Positions 1-6,830 of a stretch of DNA of 14,380 bases are shown here, in pieces. The notes below the pieces were generated by a model. The model was given only the letters and a program-made list of their open reading frames with translations. It searched no databases and was not told where the DNA came from. This DNA comes from JBEKDJ01 sp050014415 (GTDB lineage: Bacteria; Desulfobacterota; BSN033; UBA1163): the NCBI GenBank assembly GCA_050014415.1, contig JBEKDJ010000102.1, forward strand, positions 1 through 14,380, given 5' to 3'. Every line of letters starts with the position of its first letter. The first letter of the stretch is position 1. A program made the translations under genes and the position numbers.

Positions 1-435
1 GAAGAATATACTCCCCCCCCGATGACCGAGGGAATGTACCCCTGCAGCAATTGTCATGCTTCGATGGAGGCAAACCGAGAAAAGAGGGATCTGAAAGAAG
101 AGCACACTGACATCAAGCTCCATCACGCGGAATCGATGAGGTGGTGTCTTGATTGTCATGACGCAAAGAATCGAGACAAGCTGCGCCTCTTCAACGGGGA
201 GTTAATCGACTTTACCGCAAGCTATCGGCTCTGCGGCGAATGTCACGGGCCTCAATATAGAGATTGGAAGGCCGGCATCCATGGAAAACGGGTGGGATAC
301 TTCGCCGGCCCGGGCAAGCGGATCTACTATCTATGCGCCAACTGCCACAACCCCCATGACCCGAAATTCAAGCCGCTGAAGCCCGAGCCTCCCCCCCGTC
401 GTCCGGAAGAAAACCACGATGCAAAATCAGAATAA
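1..435 (+). CDS. Tetraheme c-type cytochrome, 3' part of gene (5' end outside window)
   Basis: The frame is open from base 1, and residues before the first ATG (base 22) read in frame as EEYTPPP, so the true start lies upstream of the window. The visible 144 residues hold four CXXCH heme-binding motifs: CSNCH, CLDCH, CGECH and CANCH. Further His residues between them could serve as distal ligands. The tail is proline-rich and charged, with no membrane segment, so the protein is probably periplasmic. Its stop overlaps the start of the iron-sulfur gene by 17 bases, implying translational coupling, and an NrfD-like gene follows. Cytochrome, FeS protein and NrfD is the make-up of several quinone-cytochrome c oxidoreductase modules (Dsr, Qrc and Cbc types). 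I infer that it passes electrons between the FeS subunit and a periplasmic carrier. The exact family, direction of electron flow and any signal peptide cannot be seen here. Confidence 0.88.
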   Translation, partial: EEYTPPPMTEGMYPCSNCHASMEANREKRDLKEEHTDIKLHHAESMRWCLDCHDAKNRDKLRLFNGELIDFTASYRLCGECHGPQYRDWKAGIHGKRVGYFAGPGKRIYYLCANCHNPHDPKFKPLKPEPPPRRPEENHDAKSE

Positions 436-1333
436 TAGACGTTATACGCGCAGAGAGTTCCTCCGCAGTCTTTCCCTGACCACCCTGGCAGGTGTTTCTC
501 TCCCCCTACTCTCCTCGTGCTCGAAGGAAGAGGCCGAAGATTTTCTGCAAAAGCACTTTCGCGAAATGACCCCCGAAGAAAAGAAACACGTCATTGCCAA
601 GCTCGAAGAAAGGTACTCCCGAAAGTACGGGAAGAGATTTGAGATCAGTACAAAGGGGGCCCTCCCCGACACCCTGTGGGGTTACGGTCTTGAACTTTCC
701 CGGTGCATCGGCTGCAGACGATGCGTCTACGCGTGTGTAAAAGAAAACAATAATTCCCGCTACAAACCTCAGCTCCATTGGATCAGGGTTCTCAGGCTCA
801 AGCGGGGAAATCTGATCAATCTTGAAGACTCCGAGCATTACTATGATCCCCCTCAGGTCCCGGAGAAAGACTTCCTCTATCTGCCGGTCCAGTGCCAGCA
901 CTGCGAGAATCCTCCTTGCGTGAAGGTCTGCCCGGTGCATGCCACCTGGAAAGAACCGGATGGACTGGTGGTGGTCGATTATAACTGGTGCATCGGCTGC
1001 AGATACTGCATTGCAGCATGTCCCTACAAGGGACGAGTCTTCAACTGGGCAGAACCCAACATTCCGCCGGAGGAGGTGAATCCCTCGGTCCACTACCTCG
1101 GAAACAGACCGCGGATGAAGTGTGCTGTGGACAAATGCACCTTTTGCATCCAGCGGGTGAGAAATGGAAGATACCCCGCTTGTGTGGAAGCCTGTCCAAC
1201 AGGAACGAGAAAATTCGGAAATCTTCTCGACCCGAACAGCGAAATCAGGTATATCATCGATCGAAAACGGGTCTTCCGGCTAAAAGAAGATCTGAGTACC
1301 GAGCCCAAGTTCTACTATTTTTTCGAAGCTTAG
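419..1333 (+). CDS. Tat-exported four-cluster [4Fe-4S] ferredoxin-like protein (DsrO/NrfC/PsrB type), possible lipoprotein
   Basis: 304 residues. The N-terminus has a twin-arginine motif (TRREFLR, residues 10-16), a hydrophobic stretch, and then LSSC ending at Cys34, which fits a lipobox. The mature protein could therefore be exported folded and lipid-anchored. Four cysteine groups follow. They are C95/98/101/105, C158/161/166/170, C190/193/196/200 (CIGCRYCIAACP), and C234/239/242 with C254/258 (a PACVEACPTG type motif). This is the four-cluster layout of the electron-transfer subunits of DMSO-reductase-type and DsrMKJOP-type complexes. The ATG at 419 lies inside the cytochrome gene, overlapping its stop, and the NrfD gene starts 8 bases after this stop. 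The likely job is relaying electrons between the quinone-reactive NrfD subunit and the cytochrome. No molybdopterin subunit is visible in the window, but one could lie upstream. Confidence 0.92.
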   Translation: MQNQNNRRYTRREFLRSLSLTTLAGVSLPLLSSCSKEEAEDFLQKHFREMTPEEKKHVIAKLEERYSRKYGKRFEISTKGALPDTLWGYGLELSRCIGCRRCVYACVKENNNSRYKPQLHWIRVLRLKRGNLINLEDSEHYYDPPQVPEKDFLYLPVQCQHCENPPCVKVCPVHATWKEPDGLVVVDYNWCIGCRYCIAACPYKGRVFNWAEPNIPPEEVNPSVHYLGNRPRMKCAVDKCTFCIQRVRNGRYPACVEACPTGTRKFGNLLDPNSEIRYIIDRKRVFRLKEDLSTEPKFYYFFEA

Positions 1334-1341
1334 AGAAACCG

Positions 1342-2640
1342 ATGGAGAAGTTCCGGGAAGCATTGAAGGAAACATGGCATTTTTACGAGAGGACGCTATC
1401 CCTTGTGGTCAAAGGAAGCAAGGCCTATTATGCCTGGTGTCTTCTCCTGCTGGCGATCATATTCGTAGGGTTGTTGTATTACCTGAAGCAGCATGACTTC
1501 GGTCTGGTCGAAACGAATATGACCGACCAGGTTTCCTGGGGCTTGTACATAGCAAATTTCACGTACCTGGTTGGGATGGCTGCCGCCGCGGTTCTGCTCG
1601 TTATCCCATCCTATATCTACTCATTCAAACCAATCAAAGAGATTGTCGTCCTTGGAGAACTCTTTGCCGCCTCATCCATTGTCATGGCCATCCTCTTTGT
1701 CATGGTTGACCTTGGTCGACTCGATCGGTTCTGGCACATGATTCCTTTTGTCGGATTGATGAATTTCCCCCAATCGCTTTTGGCCTGGGATGTCCTTGTC
1801 CTCAACGGCTATTTGTTCTTGAACCTCCTGATTCCTGTCTACCTTCTGGTCAAATTCTATTATCGGAAAGAACCCAATTGGAAATTTATCCTCCCCTTTA
1901 TCTTGGCCTCCATCCCATGGGCGGTGGGCATTCACACAGTGACCGCATTCCTCTATAACGGTCTTGCAGCGCGTCCTTTTTGGAATGCATCCATTCTCGC
2001 ACCGAGGTTCTTGGCGAGCGCTTTGTGCTCAGGGCCTGCCATCATGCTCATCATCTTTCAGATTATACGGAAGATCTCGGACATCAAGGTGGAGGACAGG
2101 GCGCTCTTCAAGATTGCTGAACTGATCGCCTATGCCATGTTTGTCAACCTCTTTCTACTGTCCGCAGAGATATACAAAGAGTACTATTCGAATACCATCC
2201 ATGTTGCTCCTTTTAAATACCTATTACAGGGACTCCACGGGCATAACCAACTCGTCCCCTGGATATGGGCAGCCATGGCAATGAATACGGTCGCTTTTCT
2301 CCTCTTCCTTATTCCGGGCACGCGGAAGCGATTACCCATTCTGAACATAGGCTGTCTCCTTATCATCGCAGGGGTCTGGATTGAAAAGGGACCGGGGTTC
2401 GTCATCCCGGGGTTTGTCCCAGATCCTCTCGGCGAGATCTACGCCTATGTCCCGAACCTTCTGGAACTCATGGTCTCCTTTGGAATCTGGGCAGTCGGCC
2501 TCCTTGTCTTCACCCTCCTGATGAAGGTGGCCATCCCTATCGAGACCGGGGGATTCAGCCATGTTAGCTATGTCGAACGTACCTTCAGGCGAGAAGAAGA
2601 AGACCAAGCTTGGAGACAAAGTTCCTTCAGGAAATTCTGA
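1342..2640 (+). CDS. NrfD/PsrC-family integral membrane quinone-interacting subunit
   Basis: 432 residues from the ATG at 1342, eight bases after the FeS stop. The frame is open further upstream (to 988), but that part lies inside the FeS gene and reads as non-membrane nonsense, so 1342 is preferred. The protein is strongly hydrophobic, with about 8-10 predicted membrane helices. Family-like segments are visible: VSWGLYIANFTYLVGMAAAA near the N-terminus, VDLGRLDRFWHM, FPQSLLAWDVLVLNGY, and ARPFWNASILAPRFLASAL. These match the quinol-site half of NrfD/DsrP/PsrC proteins. It lacks heme or cluster ligands, as expected for the family. It probably oxidises or reduces menaquinone and exchanges electrons with the upstream FeS protein. 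The C-terminal tail is short, charged and cytoplasmic or periplasmic. It converges with the DHH gene across 144 bases in which I see no clear terminator. Confidence 0.92.
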   Translation: MEKFREALKETWHFYERTLSLVVKGSKAYYAWCLLLLAIIFVGLLYYLKQHDFGLVETNMTDQVSWGLYIANFTYLVGMAAAAVLLVIPSYIYSFKPIKEIVVLGELFAASSIVMAILFVMVDLGRLDRFWHMIPFVGLMNFPQSLLAWDVLVLNGYLFLNLLIPVYLLVKFYYRKEPNWKFILPFILASIPWAVGIHTVTAFLYNGLAARPFWNASILAPRFLASALCSGPAIMLIIFQIIRKISDIKVEDRALFKIAELIAYAMFVNLFLLSAEIYKEYYSNTIHVAPFKYLLQGLHGHNQLVPWIWAAMAMNTVAFLLFLIPGTRKRLPILNIGCLLIIAGVWIEKGPGFVIPGFVPDPLGEIYAYVPNLLELMVSFGIWAVGLLVFTLLMKVAIPIETGGFSHVSYVERTFRREEEDQAWRQSSFRKF

Positions 2641-2784
2641 GTTCAAATTCATCCGCTCTGTTGCAAACTCGAGAACTGTCAGGGTAAAGAGGCCCTCCTT
2701 CCATTATCTTCCTTCCTCTCTGGTCAGGAAAAATCTTTGCTATCAGCTATCAACTCAGGTCTCAATCGGTGTCTCAAAGGGCAG

Positions 2785-3807
2785 CTATTGAGAGGACCAG
2801 AGTCTGAGAATTTGATCCAAAATCTCCTTTTTCTTCTTCAGCATCTCCTGTTTTGATCTGCAGCGAATCGTGCCTGCAGCTGCCCCCGGATGGCCGTCCC
2901 CGATGTTGAGAGCTCGCATGATCTCGCCGATGTTTTTGGAATGGTTCCCCCTGTTCCCTTTAATGGAGAGAGACATGGAGACCCCAATGTTGTTGCTCTT
3001 CACCCCGAGATCCATCAGATTATAGATCTCCAGAACCCCCAGCGCCTCAGGGTAGAGCAAGAAGGCCAGATTCTTGATGAGTTGAGGTCTTCGATGAAAC
3101 TGGGTGAGATCGATTACGACCATCTCTCTCAGTTTGTCCTGGTCAAGGAAAAAAGAGGAATTCTGGATGGTACGAAGCATCTGTCCCTCTTCTTCGCCGT
3201 ATTGTTTCAGCCGTTTCCGGACGAAGGGAAGGTTCGATACCTCGCCAATGGGGCCATCCCGGAGCTGCTGAACCAAGTTCTTCATATGGCTCACCTGTTC
3301 ATCTGTCGATTGGAACCGAACTTTCAGTGTCCGGTCAATCACCATCCCCGGGGTCTCCCTTCTCCAGTCCTCAACCGAAGAATAGGAGAAGCTATCAATC
3401 ACGTCTGCCTCCTCGACTGCCTTTAGAAAATAGGAAGGAAGCTCCGCTCTTTCAGTGAAATACTCATAGACCACACGGCTACAACTCGGTTTTAAGTCAA
3501 ATCGGCCAGGAATCGATTTCGGATTAATCTTCCGGTATTCCAGCTCTTGAAGATTCCCTTCGTGATGATCGAACCAGAGTCCGCATTGGAGTGGGTATGG
3601 GAGATCGCAGACCACATCCCTGTCCGTAATCGTGATTTGGGATTTTGTGACCGTAAGGGGCCCGGTAAAGATCACCGCTTCAACTCTCAAAGCCCATGCA
3701 CAGATCACTGCGCTTACAATCCCGTCAAAGTCGTTGTGCGTGACGATCTTCTCATAAACCGGCGGCGTCGAGTCTCTACTGGAGGCCTCAAACGATCTCT
3801 CTTCCAT
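2785..3807 (-). CDS. DHH-family phosphoesterase-like protein
   Basis: 340 residues. The DHH N-terminal domain carries THNDFDG (Asp26, Asp28), CDLPY (Asp68) and WFDHHEGN (Asp80, His81, His82). These are the Mn-binding motifs I-III of DHH phosphoesterases such as RecJ, NrnA/GdpP-like enzymes and family II pyrophosphatases. Near the C-terminus GDGHPGAAAG (304-312) resembles the glycine/histidine substrate motif of the DHHA1 domain. The central part (about 100-240) is more divergent. Such proteins cleave phosphoester or phosphoanhydride bonds in short oligonucleotides, cyclic dinucleotides or polyphosphate, and the substrate here cannot be told. There is no membrane segment or signal, so it should be cytosolic. 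The ATG at 3807 is the only possible start before the first motif, because an in-frame TAA lies 12 bases upstream. The gene is monocistronic between convergent and divergent neighbours. Confidence 0.85.
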   Translation of the reverse strand: MEERSFEASSRDSTPPVYEKIVTHNDFDGIVSAVICAWALRVEAVIFTGPLTVTKSQITITDRDVVCDLPYPLQCGLWFDHHEGNLQELEYRKINPKSIPGRFDLKPSCSRVVYEYFTERAELPSYFLKAVEEADVIDSFSYSSVEDWRRETPGMVIDRTLKVRFQSTDEQVSHMKNLVQQLRDGPIGEVSNLPFVRKRLKQYGEEEGQMLRTIQNSSFFLDQDKLREMVVIDLTQFHRRPQLIKNLAFLLYPEALGVLEIYNLMDLGVKSNNIGVSMSLSIKGNRGNHSKNIGEIMRALNIGDGHPGAAAGTIRCRSKQEMLKKKKEILDQILRLWSSQ

Positions 3808-3813
3808 AGAAAA

Positions 3814-3842
3814 ATCTTACCAGAGATAAAGGGCATCGTCAA
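3814..3842 (-). promoter_or_regulatory. Probable sigma-70 promoter of the DHH gene (leaderless)
   Basis: Read on the minus strand: TTGACG (3842-3837), a 17-base spacer, then TAAGAT (3819-3814). That is 5/6 and 4/6 matches to the consensus with ideal spacing. The -10 box ends only six bases before the ATG at 3807, so transcription would begin at or next to the start codon and leave no room for a ribosome binding site. Confidence 0.6.
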
Positions 3843-4140
3843 TTGCATTGCACGGCAGTCTTTACACAACGGTTGCAAGGAATGGTTCAAAAGATCCAGG
3901 ACAGGATAGTCCCATCGTTCTGAAAATGGACTTCTGACCAAGTCGTAGGATATCACTTGGGGTGAAGTCCTCCCCTTCACCCCCACCCTCACCTTCCCCC
4001 TCCGAAGAGAGACTGTGTCGTAATGATGAGGGAGGGTAGATTGCGGCGGAACAGGCAGTCAGGCCCCTCAGCTTTAGAATGTGGTCGTTTGAAGTTTTAG
4101 GTAATCAGCTTGATGGAGCCCTGACGTCGACGTTTCTCAT
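3843..4140. other. Gene-free spacer between DHH gene and fur
   Basis: No convincing coding sequence. It contains a perfect nine-base-pair hairpin, GGGGTGAAG (3959-3967) with CTTCACCCC (3975-3983). This is followed by C-rich sequence whose CCCTCA can pair with TGAGGG further on (near 4027). No T-run follows on either strand, so it is not an obvious intrinsic terminator and looks more like a degraded dispersed repeat. Confidence 0.5.
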
Positions 4141-4169
4141 TTGACAAACACAGCGGAATAGGATAAACT
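4141..4169 (+). promoter_or_regulatory. Sigma-70 promoter of the fur-feoB operon
   Basis: TTGACA (4141-4146) is a perfect -35 box. After a 17-base spacer, TAAACT (4164-4169) matches four of six -10 positions. It lies 36 bases before the fur start and drives four tightly packed genes. Confidence 0.75.
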
Positions 4170-4189
4170 GAAATTGAATTTCAATTTCA
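4169..4189. promoter_or_regulatory. Fur-box-like operator, perfect 10-1-10 palindrome
   Basis: The arm TGAAATTGAA (4169-4178), one central T (4179), and the exact complement arm (4180-4189). The inner 9-1-9 arrangement has the length and symmetry of the classical 19-base Fur box, with similar AT-rich GAxATTGA half-sites. It begins on the last base of the -10 box and covers the expected start of transcription. Binding there should block the promoter, which points to iron-dependent autoregulation of fur and feoB. The DtxR-type regulator encoded downstream is the other possible ligand. Confidence 0.75.
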
Positions 4190-4204
4190 ACAAGGGGTTT
4201 TCCC

Positions 4205-4654
4205 ATGCGAAACGACCAATTCAAAGCCTGGATCTCCAACGGCGGCCTAAAGGCGACCAAACAGAGGGAAGAGATCTTCAACCTCTTTCTCAGCTCCCCC
4301 GGACACAAGAATTTGGCCCAGATCCATGCCCAAGTGACTAAATTGAACCCCAAGATTGGTTACACCACAGTCTATCGGACCCTGAAGCTCCTCACCCGTC
4401 TCGGTTTGGCAACCCAACGCAAATTCGGTGACGGAGAAACCCGATATGAACCCGCTTCAAAAGGGAGCCATCATGATCACTTGATCTGTTTGGATTGCGG
4501 AAAGATCGTCGAATTTGAGGACCAAACCCTTGAAACCCTCCAGAATAGGATTGCGCAACGCCACCGGTTTAAGATCACTCATCATCGCATGGAACTCTAT
4601 GGTCGATGTGAGGAATGCTGCCGGAAGAAAGGAACTGCTAGCAGAAAGAGATAG
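4205..4654 (+). CDS. fur: Fur-family ferric uptake regulator
   Basis: 149 residues, the usual family length. The winged helix ends in the recognition segment GYTTVYRTLKLL (52-63). The dimerisation and metal domain has HHDHLICLDCGKIVEFED (89-106) with Cys95 and Cys98, and a second pair Cys135/Cys138 in YGRCEECC, completing a structural zinc site. His89, His90, Asp91, His92 and Glu81 are candidate regulatory metal ligands. AAGGGG (4192-4197) is a good ribosome binding site, seven bases before the ATG. Being first in an operon with feoB supports an iron role over the zinc (Zur) or peroxide (PerR) versions of the family, though these cannot be excluded from sequence alone. The stop is followed after three bases by feoB, in the same frame. 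Confidence 0.92.
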   Translation: MRNDQFKAWISNGGLKATKQREEIFNLFLSSPGHKNLAQIHAQVTKLNPKIGYTTVYRTLKLLTRLGLATQRKFGDGETRYEPASKGSHHDHLICLDCGKIVEFEDQTLETLQNRIAQRHRFKITHHRMELYGRCEECCRKKGTASRKR

Positions 4655-4657
4655 GGG

Positions 4658-6631
4658 ATGGAATCTCGCAGTAGAATCGAACGAAAACAGACCGATGTCT
4701 CCAGGGAGAAACTCATTCTCATCGGAAATCCCAATGTAGGGAAATCGGTCATCTTCAATTACCTTACCGGCAAATATGTCACCGTCTCAAACTACCCCGG
4801 GACTACTGTGGAGGTGGCTTCTGGAACAATGTCCGCCCATGGGAAGAAGTTCCAGGTGGTCGATACCCCCGGCGTCAACTCCCTTATTCCCATGTCAGAG
4901 GATGAGAAGGTCACCCGCGACATCCTTCTCAAAGAGCCCAAAAGCTATCTGATCCAGGTCATGGATACAAAAAATATTCGCCGAGGCCTCCTCATCTCCC
5001 TTCAACTGTTGGAGATGGGGCTTCCGTTTCTCGTCCTTCTGAATATGTGGGATGAAGCAAAGAGCAGAGGCATTGAAATCAACATCCAGGCCTTATCTGA
5101 GATCTTAGGCGCCCCCATCTTGAAAACGGTGGCGACAAGACAGAAGGGGCTGGAGAAGATCAAAGAAAATTTTCAGGCCCGACGTCCCTCTTCGATCTCG
5201 ATCAACTATCCAGTTGCCATTGAAAGTGGAATCTCAAGAATAACCCCTCTTCTTTCTGATGCCTCTATTTCCAGACGTTCTCTGGCACTGATGTTGCTCT
5301 CGGGCGACGAAAGCCTTGCCGAGTGGCTCCACACGAATCTTTCAGAAAATGACATTCTACAAATCGAAAAAATCCGGCAGGAGATCCAGATTCATCTTGC
5401 TGAACCGATCGGCTACTTGATCAATCAGGCCAGGCTCCGAAACGTAGATGAATTGCTATCACAAGTAATGGGTCTAAGGGGAGAGGCACCTAAATCTGTC
5501 GCCTCATTTTTAGGAAACCTCTCCATTCACCCCTTCTGGGGAATTCCTATCCTTCTGCTTATCCTCTGGATCACTTACGAATTTGTCGGAGTGTTCGGAG
5601 CACAAACTTGTGTCAAATTTTTGGAGGAAACCCTATTTGGAAAATGGCTCCTTCCGCCCCTCACCCACCTCATCCAGCATCTCATCCCTATCCTTTTCCT
5701 TCAAGAACTTCTTATCGGCCCTTATGGAGTCATCACCATGGCTCTCACTTACGCCATTGCGATCGTTCTCCCCATCGTCGGCTGTTTCTTTCTGGTCTTT
5801 GGGCTCATGGAGGATTCCGGATATCTACCTAGACTGGCCGTGATGACCAATCAGGTCTTCAAAAAGATGGGACTGAATGGCAAGGCGGTTTTGCCCATGG
5901 TTCTGGGCCTGGGATGCGACACGATGGCCACCATGACCACACGGATCCTGGAGACCGAAAAAGACCGGACCATCGTGACGCTCCTGCTGGCGCTCGCCGT
6001 TCCCTGTTCTGCTCAATTGGGGATCATTCTTGGGATGTTTGCAGGCCTTCCTGCCTTTTACTTCTTGATGTGGATCTCTATTATTGCAGGGATTCTCATC
6101 TTGGTGGGCTATTTGGCGTCGCGGGTGATTCCGGGTGAAGGTTCTGATTTCATCTTAGAGATTCCACCCTTGCGGGTCCCTCTGCTCTCCAATGTCGTGG
6201 TCAAAACTCTGGCTCGAATTGAATGGTACTTAAAGGAAGCCGTTCCCCTTTTCATTTTAGGGACCCTCCTTCTTTTTGGCCTTCATAAAACAAACCTATT
6301 AACCCTTTTGGAAAAGGCAGCGACGCCGGTGATCGTTCATTTCCTGGGTCTCCCCGCAAAAGTGACGGAAGCATTCGTCATCGGATTTCTTCGAAGAGAC
6401 TACGGGGCAGCAGGCCTATTCGTTTTGGCCAAGGAGGGACAACTCAATTCCCATCAAATCCTGGTCAGTTTGGTTACCATCACGCTCTTCCTCCCCTGCA
6501 TTGCTCAGTTTTTTATGATGGTTAAAGAGAGAGGTTTAGGAAAAGCTCTGGGGATATCGGCGGTGGTCATCCCAATTGCTTTTGGGGTGGGGGGGATCGT
6601 AAATTTCTTATTGAAATTCTTCGGAGTGTGA
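4658..6631 (+). CDS. feoB: Ferrous iron transport protein B (FeoB)
   Basis: 657 residues. The N-terminal G domain shows G1 GNPNVGKS (23-30), the NYPGTTVEV switch region (45-53), G3 DTPG (69-72) and G4 NMWD (129-132), followed by a helical GDI-like region (about 190-265). The membrane domain has two Gate repeats. Conserved GLGCDTMATMTTR precedes AVPCSAQLG with Cys450, and LPCIAQF holds Cys614. These cysteines match the two Gate cysteines of FeoB pores. It imports Fe(II) across the inner membrane. It is shorter than the E. coli protein (about 770 residues), lacking a long C-terminal extension, but within the range of compact FeoBs. Start at ATG 4658 follows AGGGG and gives 22 residues before the G1 loop. 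No stand-alone feoA is present. The only FeoA domain in the operon is fused to the DtxR-type regulator downstream. Confidence 0.95.
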   Translation: MESRSRIERKQTDVSREKLILIGNPNVGKSVIFNYLTGKYVTVSNYPGTTVEVASGTMSAHGKKFQVVDTPGVNSLIPMSEDEKVTRDILLKEPKSYLIQVMDTKNIRRGLLISLQLLEMGLPFLVLLNMWDEAKSRGIEINIQALSEILGAPILKTVATRQKGLEKIKENFQARRPSSISINYPVAIESGISRITPLLSDASISRRSLALMLLSGDESLAEWLHTNLSENDILQIEKIRQEIQIHLAEPIGYLINQARLRNVDELLSQVMGLRGEAPKSVASFLGNLSIHPFWGIPILLLILWITYEFVGVFGAQTCVKFLEETLFGKWLLPPLTHLIQHLIPILFLQELLIGPYGVITMALTYAIAIVLPIVGCFFLVFGLMEDSGYLPRLAVMTNQVFKKMGLNGKAVLPMVLGLGCDTMATMTTRILETEKDRTIVTLLLALAVPCSAQLGIILGMFAGLPAFYFLMWISIIAGILILVGYLASRVIPGEGSDFILEIPPLRVPLLSNVVVKTLARIEWYLKEAVPLFILGTLLLFGLHKTNLLTLLEKAATPVIVHFLGLPAKVTEAFVIGFLRRDYGAAGLFVLAKEGQLNSHQILVSLVTITLFLPCIAQFFMMVKERGLGKALGISAVVIPIAFGVGGIVNFLLKFFGV

Positions 6632-6632
6632 T

Positions 6633-6830
6633 ATGGAAAAGTCGAACGTTTACCGATGTCCCCTTTGCGGAAAACAATTTTCTTCACAGGAGATGAAATG
6701 TCACTCGGGATGCCTCCTTTCGAAAAACTGCAATCTCCTCTGCTGCCCCCATTGTGGATATAGCTATAAGGAACAATCCGCCATTGTCGATTTTCTTAAA
6801 TCCTTACGGAAAAGAAAGGCAAAACCATGA
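6633..6830 (+). CDS. Small eight-cysteine zinc-ribbon-like protein in the feo operon
   Basis: 65 residues with eight Cys. They are CPLC (Cys9/12), Cys23 in KCHSGC with Cys27, Cys33, and a closing CCPHCGYSY (Cys37/38/41). The CPxCG and CPHCG halves resemble the knuckles of a zinc ribbon, and the middle C-x3-C-x5-C could hold a second metal or a cluster. The C-terminus is basic (RKRKAKP) and there is no membrane helix, so it is not the short membrane FeoB-associated Cys-rich protein. It starts one base after the feoB stop, with a GGAG site inside the end of feoB. Its TGA overlaps the next ATG (ATGA at 6827-6830), so it is translationally coupled on both sides. I do not recognise a named family. 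A FeoC-like or iron-handling accessory role is inference from position. Confidence 0.8.
   Translation: MEKSNVYRCPLCGKQFSSQEMKCHSGCLLSKNCNLLCCPHCGYSYKEQSAIVDFLKSLRKRKAKP

Noticed and set aside
506..1093. Open frame of 195 codons opposite the FeS gene
   Set aside because: Antisense to a gene with four clear cluster motifs. The translation shows no family features.
988..1341. N-terminal extension of the NrfD reading frame by 118 codons
   Set aside because: It lies wholly inside the FeS gene in another frame and lacks membrane or family character. The NrfD-like sequence begins at the ATG at 1342, close after the FeS stop.
2890..3426. Open frame of 178 codons opposite the DHH gene
   Set aside because: A shadow of the DHH gene, with no start signal or recognisable motif.
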